Source: Candidatus Epulonipiscium sp.
GTDB lineage: Bacteria; Bacillota_A; Clostridia; Lachnospirales; Cellulosilyticaceae
DNA length: 64,000 nucleotides
NCBI GenBank assembly: GCA_012841565.1
Contig: DUUM01000137.1
Coordinates: 1 to 64,000 of the forward strand
Reading direction: 5' to 3'
Shown here in pieces: positions 34,617-43,891 of the stretch (position 1 is the stretch's first letter; each line of letters begins with the position of its first letter). The notes below the pieces were generated by a model, which did not search any database, was not told the origin of the DNA, and saw nothing but the letters and a program-made list of their open reading frames with translations. The position numbers and the translations under genes were made by a program.

Positions 34617-35349
34617 TAATAAAGTAGTTTTAATAACAGGCTCTTCCCGCGGAATTGGAAAGGCTATTGCAATCAAATTTGCATCCTTAGGCGCAACTGT
34701 ATTTATTAATGGTAGTAAGGATAGTGAGTCTTTGGAATCTGCTTATGATGAAATCTTAGCCTTAGGTGGCAATGTTTATATGTATTTGTGTGATGTTTCA
34801 TCTTATGAATCCACAAAGAGCCTATTCGAGTATATCTATACTCAGACAGGACACGGGGTTGATATTTTAATTAACAATGCTGGGATTTCTTATGTAGGGT
34901 TATTCACAGATACCACACCTGATATGTGGACAAGTATTTTAAATACTAATCTTTCTTCTATTTACAACTGCTGCCACTTGGCCGTTCCTAGTATGATCAA
35001 AAAACAAAGTGGCTGCATTATTAATATTTCCTCTATATGGGGTAATGTAGGTGCTTCTTGTGAAGTAGCTTATTCAGCTACTAAGGGTGGGATTAATAGT
35101 TTTTCTAAATCTCTTGGTAAAGAGCTAGGGCCTTGTAATATTAAGGTTAACGCTATTGCTTGTGGATTCATTGATACAGGTATGAATAGTTACTTATCCC
35201 AAGCTGAGCAAGATGACTTTATTAATGAAATCCCCTTATGCCGAGCTGGCAAATCTGAAGAAGTTGCCGATTTATGTGTTTATCTTGCATCTGATCATTC
35301 CAGTTATTTAACAGCCCAGGTCATTACACTTGATGGTGGTGTTCTTTAA
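34606..35349 (+). CDS. Short-chain dehydrogenase/reductase (FabG-like)
   Basis: This 247-residue Rossmann-fold enzyme has the classical SDR features: the NAD(P)-binding GSSRGIGKAIA, NNAG at about 89-92 (LINNAGISYVG), the catalytic Ser in IINISSIWG, the YSATKGG motif with Tyr and Lys, and a C-terminal ITLDGGVL. It is close to 3-oxoacyl-ACP reductases (FabG), but no other fatty-acid genes are nearby, so the substrate is open. Its translation may be coupled to the leader peptide. It is convergent with rpsI across a strong bidirectional terminator. Confidence 0.88.
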   Translation: MNFNNKVVLITGSSRGIGKAIAIKFASLGATVFINGSKDSESLESAYDEILALGGNVYMYLCDVSSYESTKSLFEYIYTQTGHGVDILINNAGISYVGLFTDTTPDMWTSILNTNLSSIYNCCHLAVPSMIKKQSGCIINISSIWGNVGASCEVAYSATKGGINSFSKSLGKELGPCNIKVNAIACGFIDTGMNSYLSQAEQDDFINEIPLCRAGKSEEVADLCVYLASDHSSYLTAQVITLDGGVL

Positions 35350-35373
35350 CAATTATTTTATATTTAAAAACGC

Positions 35374-35406
35374 AAAAAGTGCCAAGGTTTCCCTTGGCAC
35401 TTTTTT
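35374..35406. terminator. Bidirectional terminator between SDR gene and rpsI
   Basis: A 14-bp stem (AAAAAGTGCCAAGG and its complement) has a 4-nt loop, with A-runs on the left and T-runs on the right. It serves the plus-strand SDR gene and the minus-strand rplM-rpsI operon. Confidence 0.9.
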
Positions 35407-35438
35407 GTATGTTCGTAGAATCTTGCAAGCAAGAATCC

Positions 35439-35831
35439 TTATCTCTTTGAGAATTGTGGCGCACGTCTAGCACCTTTAAGTCCGTATTTCTTTCTTTCTT
35501 TCATACGTGGATCACGTGTTAAGAAACCAGCTTTTTTAAGCGCACCTCTAAGTTCGATGTCAGCTTGTAGTAAAGCACGGCTAATTCCATGACGAATAGC
35601 ACCTGCTTGTCCTGTTGTTCCACCACCATGTACATTTACTTTTACATCAAATTTGCTTAATGTATCTGTAAGCACTAAAGGTTGTTTTGTAATTAATTTT
35701 AAAGTTTCAAGACCGAAATAGTTATCGATATCTCTTTTGTTAATTGTAATTGTTCCGTTACCAGGTACAAGGTATACACGCGCAACTGATTCCTTACGTC
35801 TACCTGTTCCGTAATATCTTACTCCTACCAT
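35439..35831 (-). CDS. rpsI: 30S ribosomal protein S9
   Basis: The 130-residue product has the S9 signature [20 protein letters not shown] and ends in the conserved basic [17 protein letters not shown] tail, which reaches toward the P-site tRNA. It lies 30 bp downstream of rplM in the usual two-gene operon and upstream of a strong terminator. Confidence 0.98.
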   Translation of the reverse strand: MVGVRYYGTGRRKESVARVYLVPGNGTITINKRDIDNYFGLETLKLITKQPLVLTDTLSKFDVKVNVHGGGTTGQAGAIRHGISRALLQADIELRGALKKAGFLTRDPRMKERKKYGLKGARRAPQFSKR

Positions 35832-35861
35832 GTGAATTCCTCCTTTCAGGGTTATCCGATA

Positions 35862-36293
35862 TTAGAATTTTAATTCTTCTGGTTGTTGTGCATCGTGGTC
35901 ATGCTCTGCTCCTGCATACACACGTAATTTTGTAAGCATTTTTCTTCCTAAGCTGTTCTTTGGAAGCATACCTTTTACTGCTAACATGATGACTCTATCT
36001 GGATGCTTGTCCATCATAACACGAGCTGTTACTTCTTTAAGACCCCCTACATATCCTGAGTGTCTTCTGTACATCTTTTGATCTAATTTCTTACCTGTCA
36101 TTTGGATTTGGTCAGCATTAATAATGATAACATGATCTCCACAATCAACATGTGGTGTATATGTTGGTTTATGCTTTCCTCTGAGTACAGTTGCTACTTC
36201 AGTTGCAAGACGTCCTAATGTTTGTCCAGCTGCATCTACAACGTACCATTTTCTTTCTACTGTTTCTGCGTTTGCCATATATGTCGTTCTCAC
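35862..36293 (-). CDS. rplM: 50S ribosomal protein L13
   Basis: The 143-residue product has [19 protein letters not shown], the [20 protein letters not shown] motif, and the C-terminal [19 protein letters not shown]. The start is GTG at 36293 with AAGGAGG 8 bases upstream. An ATG six codons later lacks such a site. A consensus promoter and a leader hairpin lie upstream. In other Firmicutes L13 binds its own leader to limit expression, and the hairpin here is a candidate for this. Confidence 0.97.
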   Translation of the reverse strand: MRTTYMANAETVERKWYVVDAAGQTLGRLATEVATVLRGKHKPTYTPHVDCGDHVIIINADQIQMTGKKLDQKMYRRHSGYVGGLKEVTARVMMDKHPDRVIMLAVKGMLPKNSLGRKMLTKLRVYAGAEHDHDAQQPEELKF

Positions 36294-36344
36294 TTGGATT
36301 ACCTCCTTTATTCGTCTTTTAAAAATATGTTTATCTATCCGTAA

Positions 36345-36373
36345 TATAAAATCCGGGGCTAAGGGATTTTATA
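36345..36373 (-). promoter_or_regulatory. rplM leader hairpin (candidate L13 autoregulatory element)
   Basis: On the minus strand a perfect 10-bp stem (TATAAAATCC with GGATTTTATA) has a 9-nt loop CTTAGCCCC. It lies between promoter and gene. Its place matches known L13 leader RNAs of low-GC Gram-positive bacteria, but identity was judged only by position and shape. Confidence 0.5.
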
Positions 36374-36399
36374 AAGTGGTCTTTAATAACACAAACTAT

Positions 36400-36428
36400 A
36401 TTATATTATATGCCCACACTGATGTCAA
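36400..36428 (-). promoter_or_regulatory. Perfect-consensus sigma-A promoter of rplM-rpsI
   Basis: On the minus strand TTGACA (36423-36428), exactly 17 bp of spacer and TATAAT (36400-36405). Both boxes match the consensus at all positions, as expected for a strong ribosomal-protein promoter. Confidence 0.85.
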
Positions 36429-36450
36429 GATATAAAACAACTATTACCAA

Positions 36451-37248
36451 TTAAATATAATGCTTAACTGCCTGTGCAAATCCATCTTCATTATTGGATC
36501 CTACCACTAATTGAGCAATGTCCTTTAATTCATCTACAGCATTACTCATAGCAACCCCATACCCACTCACTTTTATCATATCTAAATCATTATGGTTATC
36601 ACCTACAGAAACCACCTTTTTTATATCTATGTTTTTCATATCACACAATACTTTCAACATGCTCCCCTTAGATAAGTCTTTTGATATGACTTCTAAGAAG
36701 GTTTTATATGTTTTAAAATAGTTAAAATCGTCATTATTATATTGGTTTAATACTGCTATTGCCTCATCTAAAACGTCACTATCCCCTATAATCATAAGCT
36801 TGGGATAATCTTTATCTATTATAGAATAAAAGTCCTCTACAACCACTTGTTTATATTTATTAATAATGCGTTCTTCTTCCGTATATTCTGTTACCTTAGT
36901 ACACATCATAGTATCTCCCATATGCACTACAAAAGATACATCCATATCTTTCAGTTTTGTATATATTTCTTTAATAATATTTTTATCTAAAAGTTTCCCA
37001 TTATAATCCTCATCTATATCTTTTTCATATAGGCCTACTCCGTTATAGCTTATGATAAAATCTATGTAATCATAAATGCTATATTCTTTGGCTATTCTTT
37101 GAATAACCGTTTTTGCTCTTCCACTGGCTATTCCAAAGTGTATATTCTTTTGTTTTAATAAGCGAATAGCTTCAATGTTGGCTTGTGTTATGATCCCCTG
37201 ATCATTTAATAGTGTCCCATCTAAGTCAGTTATTACAAGTTGTACCAT
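36451..37248 (-). CDS. HAD-superfamily (Cof-type) sugar phosphatase
   Basis: The 265-residue protein has all four HAD motifs: ITDLDGTLL (nucleophile D), FGIASGRAK, KGSMLKVL (Lys) and VSVGDNHNDLDMI. The long cap domain (about 85-185) marks it as a Cof/type IIB enzyme. These hydrolyse sugar phosphates or similar. It is the last gene of the importer/two-component operon and overlaps the response regulator by 23 bases. A phosphatase co-transcribed with an AfuABC-like importer supports a link to phosphorylated sugars. Confidence 0.88.
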   Translation of the reverse strand: MVQLVITDLDGTLLNDQGIITQANIEAIRLLKQKNIHFGIASGRAKTVIQRIAKEYSIYDYIDFIISYNGVGLYEKDIDEDYNGKLLDKNIIKEIYTKLKDMDVSFVVHMGDTMMCTKVTEYTEEERIINKYKQVVVEDFYSIIDKDYPKLMIIGDSDVLDEAIAVLNQYNNDDFNYFKTYKTFLEVISKDLSKGSMLKVLCDMKNIDIKKVVSVGDNHNDLDMIKVSGYGVAMSNAVDELKDIAQLVVGSNNEDGFAQAVKHYI

Positions 37249-38062
37249 TTAAAATTTCTCCTTTTCTAATTAAAAAATTGGATTTCATAAATTCCATGGG
37301 CGAGCAATTCATATAGGATTTAAAGACTTGCGAGAAGTACTTATAGTCACTATACCCTACCATTTCTGCAATCTCGTATATCTTGTACCTTCCTTCTATT
37401 AGAAGGTTAATAGACTGGTGAATTCTATAACCATTTAAAAAATCATTAAATGTACGCGAAGTATCCTTTTTAAATATTTTACTTAAATAGCTAGGACTCA
37501 CCCCTAATACCTCTGCTACCTCTTCCATACTAATTTTATTATAGTAACCTTTCTCAATATAATCAATAACAAGTGACGTATTCTTATATTTATAGTCTGA
37601 TTTTTGAACATAACATTCTACACCTAAAACCTCTATATGATCCATGTCCTTAATACTTTCTTTTAATTGGCTAAGAATTCTTTTCTCCATTATTTTCTTA
37701 ACAACTTCCGTAATGATTTCACATAGCTTATTTTCATCAACTGGTTTTAATAGGTAATCAAAAACATTTAAATGGATTGCTTTCTTAGCATAATCAAATT
37801 CACCATAACCTGTTATGATAATAACTTCAAAGTCTCTTTTTTTAAAACCCTGCAACATTTCAAGCCCATCCATAATGGGCATTCTTATATCTGTTATGAC
37901 CAAGTCTGGACTTAACTCCTTAATTTTCTCAATACCTTCTTGACCATTTGCAGCTTCTCCTACAATGGTGCATCCCATTTTTGACCAATCTATTGTATAG
38001 GCTAGACCTTTTCTTATTAAATCTTCATCTTCTACAATCAATACTTTAATCACATTCTCCAC
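37226..38062 (-). CDS. YesN-type response regulator with AraC HTH
   Basis: This 278-residue protein has an N-terminal receiver domain (about 6-125). The phosphorylation site is D58 (LVITDIRMP) and the conserved Lys is in YLLKPVDE. A C-terminal AraC-type double HTH (about 165-270) includes EVLGVSPSYLSKIFKK and IAEMVGYSDYKYFSQVFK. It overlaps the sensor kinase gene by 17 bases. It most likely activates the importer operon in answer to an outside sugar or related ligand. Confidence 0.93.
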   Translation of the reverse strand: MENVIKVLIVEDEDLIRKGLAYTIDWSKMGCTIVGEAANGQEGIEKIKELSPDLVITDIRMPIMDGLEMLQGFKKRDFEVIIITGYGEFDYAKKAIHLNVFDYLLKPVDENKLCEIITEVVKKIMEKRILSQLKESIKDMDHIEVLGVECYVQKSDYKYKNTSLVIDYIEKGYYNKISMEEVAEVLGVSPSYLSKIFKKDTSRTFNDFLNGYRIHQSINLLIEGRYKIYEIAEMVGYSDYKYFSQVFKSYMNCSPMEFMKSNFLIRKGEILNGTTCNN

Positions 38063-39773
38063 CCCTTAATATAGGAAGATAGATTGTTACCTTGGTCCCC
38101 TCACCCTGAACACTCTCAATATGAAATCCATACTGGTCTCCATATAGCAATTGGATTCTTCTGTACACATTATAAAGCCCAATATGATTGGTTTCTAGAC
38201 CTTCTTGACTGAGGGATGCAACTATTTCTTCTAGTCTTTCTTTAGAAAAACCATCTCCGTCATCTATGATCTCTAGGACTAATTTGTTTTTATCAATAAA
38301 TGTGTTAAGTTCTATGTTCAATTTTTCTTTTTTAGAGTATCCGTGATTAATGGCGTTTTCAATCATAGGTTGAATAATTAATTTAGGTACTACACAGTCT
38401 TTGGTATCTTCTTCTATATTAATGATATATTCTAGTCGCTTATTAAATCTATATTTTTGAATCATTAAATAATCTTCAATATATTTTATATCTGTTCTAA
38501 TATATATATTCCCATCTTCATAATTAATACTATACCTTAACAAACTAGCTAAACCGACAACCATTTCCACTGCTTTTTCCGTATCAATTCTAATCATATA
38601 TTTTAAAGTTTCTAATGCATTAAATAAAAAATGAGGATTAAACTGAGCTTCTAGCTGCATGATTTCTGACATCCGATTTCTGTTAACCAATTCATTGTTT
38701 TTATTTAAAAGTGCTTTTAATCTTACAATCATATCATTGAAATAATTGCCTATTAATTCAAACTCGTCATTGGATGTAATATTAACACGAAAATCCAGAT
38801 GCCCTTCCTGCACTGCTTTTATAGCGTGTAATAATTCGTCAATGGATTTAGTTTTATTAATTGACATGCTTTTTGAAATATAAACAATGGCTACAGTTAA
38901 TATTGAAAACAAAATTAATAAAAATATAATGCCAACAAAATAAAATTGATTTATAAATCTCATAGAGGTAAGGGTAAAAACCGAAATCTCTCCATCTAGA
39001 ATATCTGATTGATATATATAGTACTTCTCCGCCGTTCTTATATACGCATATTTATGCTTATGTATCTTATATTTAAATTTACCCATTCTATCTAATATTA
39101 AATTATTTGTAGCTTTAATAGCATTTTTATATGGATCTGTAATGGCAATGATATCGATGTCATTACTGTATATAATCTCATCCCAACTACTTTCTAACAG
39201 ATCAAAAATAATATAGCCAACAGTTTCTCCCTCATAACTGATTGCTCTTCCTATTGAATATATCGTTCTCATATTGCCTTCTAATTGCACCCGATTAATC
39301 ATTCTTATTGTTCTTTGGGGATTTCGTTTCATTTGTTTAAATATCCCTGTTAGAAATATTTCATAATCATTATAGGGCGATTCATAAAAACTGTTTGTAA
39401 TAATAGAGCTTCCTTTACTGTCCGTTATATGAAAAATACTTTTAATCTGCTGGTCATTTACAAAGCCATATAACAATTCATAAATATCTTTTTGATTGGT
39501 TATGGTTTGATTGCTTACATCATTAATATAACCACTAATCTTGTCATCTTGGGAGAGTTCTTCGGTTCCCTTAATATAACGACCTAGCTCTTCTTCAATT
39601 AATGCAGAAACTGTATTGTTAGTGGCTATATTTTGATTTTTTATTAATCTCTGCCCATACAGCATTAAAAAGTTATAGGACAATATGGTAAAAATCAAGA
39701 TAGGAGCTACTGCATATAGAATAAAGGTTTTTCTAATTTCCTTTTTAAAAATCTTCTTTTTGTTGCTTCCCAT
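38046..39773 (-). CDS. YesM-type membrane sensor histidine kinase
   Basis: The 575-residue protein has two membrane segments (about 14-36 and 273-298) with an outside sensing domain between them. Then come a HAMP region (about 300-350), the His_kinase block with its phospho-acceptor in AQFNPHFLFNALETLKYM (about 370-390), and the HATPase domain (IIQPMIENAINHGYSK, LEIIDDGDGFS, GLYNVYRRIQLLYG). This is the YesM/LytS group, usually partnered by AraC-type YesN regulators, as here. It lies downstream of the importer genes in the same operon. Confidence 0.94.
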   Translation of the reverse strand: MGSNKKKIFKKEIRKTFILYAVAPILIFTILSYNFLMLYGQRLIKNQNIATNNTVSALIEEELGRYIKGTEELSQDDKISGYINDVSNQTITNQKDIYELLYGFVNDQQIKSIFHITDSKGSSIITNSFYESPYNDYEIFLTGIFKQMKRNPQRTIRMINRVQLEGNMRTIYSIGRAISYEGETVGYIIFDLLESSWDEIIYSNDIDIIAITDPYKNAIKATNNLILDRMGKFKYKIHKHKYAYIRTAEKYYIYQSDILDGEISVFTLTSMRFINQFYFVGIIFLLILFSILTVAIVYISKSMSINKTKSIDELLHAIKAVQEGHLDFRVNITSNDEFELIGNYFNDMIVRLKALLNKNNELVNRNRMSEIMQLEAQFNPHFLFNALETLKYMIRIDTEKAVEMVVGLASLLRYSINYEDGNIYIRTDIKYIEDYLMIQKYRFNKRLEYIINIEEDTKDCVVPKLIIQPMIENAINHGYSKKEKLNIELNTFIDKNKLVLEIIDDGDGFSKERLEEIVASLSQEGLETNHIGLYNVYRRIQLLYGDQYGFHIESVQGEGTKVTIYLPILRGGECD

Positions 39774-39839
39774 ATGCAGCTCTCCTATCTTATTGCATTT
39801 TTTAATTCTCTACCCTAAGTGTATCATATACAATCTCTT

Positions 39840-41495
39840 TTATAAATTAATTTCCTTATTGCCTGTAAACTTAAAGAAAATTAATAATGATATAACTGTT
39901 GTTACGGTTAAAATAGTTGATAATGCTGCTGCTGTTCCATAACTCGCCCTAATAACTTCTGTATAAATTGCAACAGACATTGTCCTTGTTCCTCCCGTAT
40001 ACAGTATGACAGAAGAACTTAACTCATTAATAACGGTAATCCAGCTTAGGATTGCGCCAGCCAATACCCCTGGCATCATCATTACGGCTGTTACCTTAAA
40101 AAACGTTTTCAAGGGGGATGATCCTAAGCTAATAGAGGCCTCTTCCATACTTGGGCTAATCTGATAAAGTATGGCGGCACTTGATCGCAAGGTGTAAGGC
40201 AGTCGCCTAATGACAAACGAAACAATCATAATCATTGCTGTTCCACTGAGTAATAATGGTTTTTTATTGAAAGCTAGAAGCAAGGTAATACCTAATACAG
40301 AACCAGGTATAATATATGGAAACATTGTAACTGTATCAATAATACCTGTTAACCATGTCTTTCTTCGCGTGGAAATGTAAGCTATAAACATCCCTAGTAA
40401 AATAATAAGTACAATGGCTATAAGGCCAAATAGGTACGTATTAACAATAGCCCCCCCTGCACTTTTAAATATTTTTCTATAACTATCTAATGAAAATCCT
40501 TTTGCAAACATAGCCCCATTTGTTTTTAAGAATGAAGTATATATAACCATAATTTGTGGAATGATAGATAAGAAAACGATACTATAAACAAATCCATGAA
40601 CCAGTACACTTCTAACACCTTTTATATCTTTCGGTTGTATAGGTCTAAGTGAGCTCATTGTAAAAGATTTTTTGTTAACAATATACTTTTGTACCATAAA
40701 TAAAATAGCTGTAATAAAGACCATAATGGCTGCCATCGCTGCTGCAAAGTTGGCTTGCCCACCGACTTCACTTATAAACTCAGAATAAATAATAACTGGC
40801 ATAACATTAAATCCTTCTCCAATTAACATAGGAGTACCAAAATCAGCCAGAGCATTCATAAATACAAGTAATGATCCTGCTAATACTGTTGGAAGTATTA
40901 AGGGCAGTATAATGGTTACAACCTTTTTAAAAGAGTTACACCCTAAACTCTCTGCGGCTTCACTTAAAGATACATCTATTTTCTTGAGGGCTCCTGATAC
41001 ATACAGATAAATAAATGAATATAACTTTAAGGTAAAAACTAATACAATCCCTCCAAAACCATAAATAGAAGGTGTTTGAATGCCCAATATACCCGATAAA
41101 AACTTAGTGACTATACCACTTCGCCCTAGGAGTAAAATCCAAGAATAAGCGCCAATAAAAGGTGGTGAAAGCATTGATATAATAACCAGTACATCTACAA
41201 GCCCTTTCCCTTTTATTTTATATATTGTCATAAAATAAGCTAATGGTGCGCCTATAACAATCGCTAATAAGGTAACACAAATGGTAACACTAAAACTATT
41301 AAGCATTGACTGATAATAATATTTCTTCTGGAAAAACTGAGAAAAGTTCGCCATTGTGAATGCACCCGTTGTAGAATCTTTAAATCCACTTATAAAAAGT
41401 GAAAAAAGCGGATAAATAAGAAAAAGGGCAAAGATTGCTGCAATAATAATTGTTATGGTACCCCAAAAATCAAACTCAAACTTTTTCTTATTCAT
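39840..41495 (-). CDS. ABC transporter permease, two-domain (FbpB/AfuB-like)
   Basis: This 551-residue protein has about 12 membrane helices in two halves, each with an EAA-type loop. The loops are SEAAESLGCNSFKKVVTIIL (about 183-202) and MEEASISLGSSPLKTFFKVT (about 453-472). Fusion of both halves is typical of FbpB/AfuB. It overlaps the ATPase gene by 8 bases. In this family some members carry ferric iron, others carry hexose phosphates (AfuABC) or phosphonates. The neighbours favour a phosphorylated sugar. Confidence 0.9.
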   Translation of the reverse strand: MNKKKFEFDFWGTITIIIAAIFALFLIYPLFSLFISGFKDSTTGAFTMANFSQFFQKKYYYQSMLNSFSVTICVTLLAIVIGAPLAYFMTIYKIKGKGLVDVLVIISMLSPPFIGAYSWILLLGRSGIVTKFLSGILGIQTPSIYGFGGIVLVFTLKLYSFIYLYVSGALKKIDVSLSEAAESLGCNSFKKVVTIILPLILPTVLAGSLLVFMNALADFGTPMLIGEGFNVMPVIIYSEFISEVGGQANFAAAMAAIMVFITAILFMVQKYIVNKKSFTMSSLRPIQPKDIKGVRSVLVHGFVYSIVFLSIIPQIMVIYTSFLKTNGAMFAKGFSLDSYRKIFKSAGGAIVNTYLFGLIAIVLIILLGMFIAYISTRRKTWLTGIIDTVTMFPYIIPGSVLGITLLLAFNKKPLLLSGTAMIMIVSFVIRRLPYTLRSSAAILYQISPSMEEASISLGSSPLKTFFKVTAVMMMPGVLAGAILSWITVINELSSSVILYTGGTRTMSVAIYTEVIRASYGTAAALSTILTVTTVISLLIFFKFTGNKEINL

Positions 41496-42606
41496 ATTTT
41501 TTCACATCCTTAATTAAACTATCTGTACCTTCCTCTGTAAATATATTAATCTTATTACAATTAGGTTTTAAGGTAATGCTATCCCCTATTTCATAAATTC
41601 TCTCAGCATGACCAATATCTTGTGAAAATTCGATAGACGGCTGACCTGGTAAAATCATGTCTTCCCCAAAAGTTAATTCGTATGTTATATATTTTCCTAA
41701 AAATGTTTTGTTTTTAATTTTTGCAGTTATTCCATCTGAACTAATAGAAAATTCCTCTGGCCGCACGGCAATACACACTGGCATGTTATCTGTTACTTTG
41801 TCTACTAAATGATTCATCTTGACTTTATAGCCACTCTTAAAGCTAAGACATTTCCCTTCCTCATTAACAGAAACAATCCCTTTAAATAAATTAGAGTGTC
41901 CTATGAAAGTGGCCACAAAAACATTGGTTGGCCTAGTATAAATCGTATGGGGTTCCCCTACTTGCTGGATTATTCCTTCCTTCATAACAGCTATTCTATC
42001 TGATATGGCTAGTGCCTCTTCTTGATCATGGGTAACATAAACAGTTGTTATACCGACTCTTTTTTGAACTTCTCTTATGGCACTACGCATCTCTACACGC
42101 AGTTTTGCATCTAAGTTAGAGAGCGGTTCATCCATTAAAAGAACACTTGGATGAATAACAATTGCCCTAGCTAGTGCTACTCTTTGCTGCTGCCCCCCAG
42201 ACAAGTTTTCAGGAAGCCTATGTTGGTATTGCTCTATTTGGACAACTCGTAGGATATTATCTACCTTGGTTTTCATGTCATCCTTTTTCATTTTACGAAG
42301 CTTTAACCCATACTCTACGTTTTCTCTTACGGTAAGATGGGGGAATATGGCATAACTTTGAAATACCATACCAATATTACGTTTGTGAGCTGGTATTGTA
42401 TTGATAATAGTATCGTCAAAACTAATCTCTCCGCCCTCTATACTATTAAATCCTGCTATCATTCTTAAAAGGGTTGTTTTCCCACATCCTGATGGCCCTA
42501 GCAAGGTAAAAAACTCTCCATTTTTTATATCTACGGATAAATCAGGTATTACTGTTACTTCACCATATCTTTTTATTACATTCTTTACCCCAATTGAAAC
42601 ACTCAT
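41488..42606 (-). CDS. ABC transporter ATP-binding protein (FbpC/PotA-like)
   Basis: The 372-residue protein has Walker A GPSGCGKTT, Q-loop VFQSYAIFPHLTV, signature LSGGQQQRVALARAI and Walker B VLLMDEPLSNLDAK. H-loop TVYVTHDQEEAL and a C-terminal TOBE-like regulatory part (about 240-372) follow. The gene lies 83 bp downstream of the binding-protein gene across a hairpin, and overlaps the permease gene. It powers import by the AfuABC/FbpABC-like complex. Confidence 0.93.
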   Translation of the reverse strand: MSVSIGVKNVIKRYGEVTVIPDLSVDIKNGEFFTLLGPSGCGKTTLLRMIAGFNSIEGGEISFDDTIINTIPAHKRNIGMVFQSYAIFPHLTVRENVEYGLKLRKMKKDDMKTKVDNILRVVQIEQYQHRLPENLSGGQQQRVALARAIVIHPSVLLMDEPLSNLDAKLRVEMRSAIREVQKRVGITTVYVTHDQEEALAISDRIAVMKEGIIQQVGEPHTIYTRPTNVFVATFIGHSNLFKGIVSVNEEGKCLSFKSGYKVKMNHLVDKVTDNMPVCIAVRPEEFSISSDGITAKIKNKTFLGKYITYELTFGEDMILPGQPSIEFSQDIGHAERIYEIGDSITLKPNCNKINIFTEEGTDSLIKDVKKYE

Positions 42607-42629
42607 TTCAATTCCTCCTTATAAGATAA

Positions 42630-42661
42630 GCTCACAAAGAAATGATGCTGTCCTTGTGAGC
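42630..42661 (-). other. Intercistronic hairpin between binding protein and ATPase genes
   Basis: Arms GCTCACAA and TTGTGAGC (8 bp) have a 16-nt loop. There is no poly-T on the minus strand, so it is more likely an mRNA-stabilising or weak attenuating hairpin that raises the binding-protein level over the membrane parts. Confidence 0.5.
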
Positions 42662-42689
42662 TTCAATTACTGCAACTGTATTTACACTG

Positions 42690-43712
42690 TTATTGTGCGC
42701 TAGTGAAGATATCTTTAAACTTATCTAACCACTCTTGTTTTTTCTCAACAACTAAATCTTGATCATCGTAAATTAAGTTGATATTCTCCATTTTCTCAAG
42801 CCCTTCTGGTGCTGGAATATCTTTTCTTACAGAACGTCTATTTAGTTTTTCGATAATAATCGTTTGGGCATCTTCTCCTGTTATAAAATCAATAAACTTC
42901 TTAGCATTTGCTATGTTCTTAGCATCCTTTATGATATAAATACCATCAGGTTTAGAAATTACGCCTTCTTCCATATAAACAAGTTTGACAGGAGCACCAT
43001 CGGCTACATATTTCGCACCACCTTCTTCAAAAGTAAGGCCAACTGTATACTCACCATCGGCTACTCCTTTATAAACTGCTGAGGAACCGCTTAGGAGCTT
43101 CCCATCAAGGTTTTTAGAGAACTCCTCTACATAACCCCACCCTTGCTCTGGATCTCCTTTTCCCATAGCATAAAGCATATTAATGAGATGCTCATAGGAG
43201 GATGATGATTTAGAAGGATCACAGTGAGCTATCTTGCCCTTTAATTCTGGATTCAGTAAATCTGCATAACCGTCTACTTTTATGTCTCCAATAAGATCTG
43301 TGTTAATCATAATAACACTTGGTATATTTGTAAATCGTGTTAATGGTCCCTCTACATTTTTCATATTATCATATATATATTCTTCATTGGCTGATTGGTA
43401 GTCTTCAAATAAATCCATTTGAGGTTCCATTGTCGAAAGAGATCCACCCCAGAAAATATCACCTAAAGCGTTCCCTTGTTCTGATTCTACTCTTTTTAGA
43501 AGTTCCCCCGTACCAGCTGCCACGACCTCTACCCCTATACCCGTTTGTGTTTCAAATTCACTTACTAGTGGATTAATAAATTCCAACGGATGTGGACAAT
43601 ATATAACTAAATTATTGGATTCCTCTTTTTTTCCCCCACATCCTGTTGTAGACATTATCACTGAAAGCAATAACCCTAATGCAAGCCCTTTTTTCATAAA
43701 CCCCTTTTTCAT
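42690..43712 (-). CDS. Solute-binding lipoprotein of AfuA/FbpA family
   Basis: The 340-residue protein has a lipoprotein signal with lipobox (STTGC, Cys about 25). A type 2 periplasmic-binding fold follows: VIYCPHPLEFINPLVSEFE, TGIGVEVVAAGTGELLKRV, GDIFWGG and HCDPSKSSSSYEHL, then SGSSAVYKGVADGEYTVGLT and FEEGGA. The two adjacent Tyr typical of iron-binding FbpA near the C-terminus are not seen. His- and Ser-rich pocket elements (CPHP and DPSKSSSS) recall AfuA, which binds hexose phosphates. It is the first gene of a six-gene operon. Confidence 0.85.
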   Translation of the reverse strand: MKKGFMKKGLALGLLLSVIMSTTGCGGKKEESNNLVIYCPHPLEFINPLVSEFETQTGIGVEVVAAGTGELLKRVESEQGNALGDIFWGGSLSTMEPQMDLFEDYQSANEEYIYDNMKNVEGPLTRFTNIPSVIMINTDLIGDIKVDGYADLLNPELKGKIAHCDPSKSSSSYEHLINMLYAMGKGDPEQGWGYVEEFSKNLDGKLLSGSSAVYKGVADGEYTVGLTFEEGGAKYVADGAPVKLVYMEEGVISKPDGIYIIKDAKNIANAKKFIDFITGEDAQTIIIEKLNRRSVRKDIPAPEGLEKMENINLIYDDQDLVVEKKQEWLDKFKDIFTSAQ

Positions 43713-43837
43713 ATTTACTCCTCCTCTATTTGTGTATAGTTAAAGTATAGTTTAGCTATGACTATTAAACAATCCGAAAAAATAGCTGTATTGTCTAAAA
43801 TTACGAACTAAGTTATAACTTTTTTATAGTATTTAAA

Positions 43838-43888
43838 TAAAAAAAGGTACTAAATCTCTATTTATCTTAGAGTTTTAGTACCTTTTTT
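43838..43888. terminator. Terminator of the truA/ribosomal transcription unit
   Basis: A stem of AAAAAAGGTACTAAA with its complement (about 15 bp) has an inner AGAG/CTCT hairpin and seven T on the minus strand. It separates truA from the solute-binding operon. Confidence 0.85.
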
Positions 43889-43891
43889 AAA

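Noticed and set aside
39840..43712. Annotation as a ferric iron importer
   Set aside because: Only general family likeness supports iron. The neighbours and the binding-pocket text point elsewhere, so the substrate is left open.
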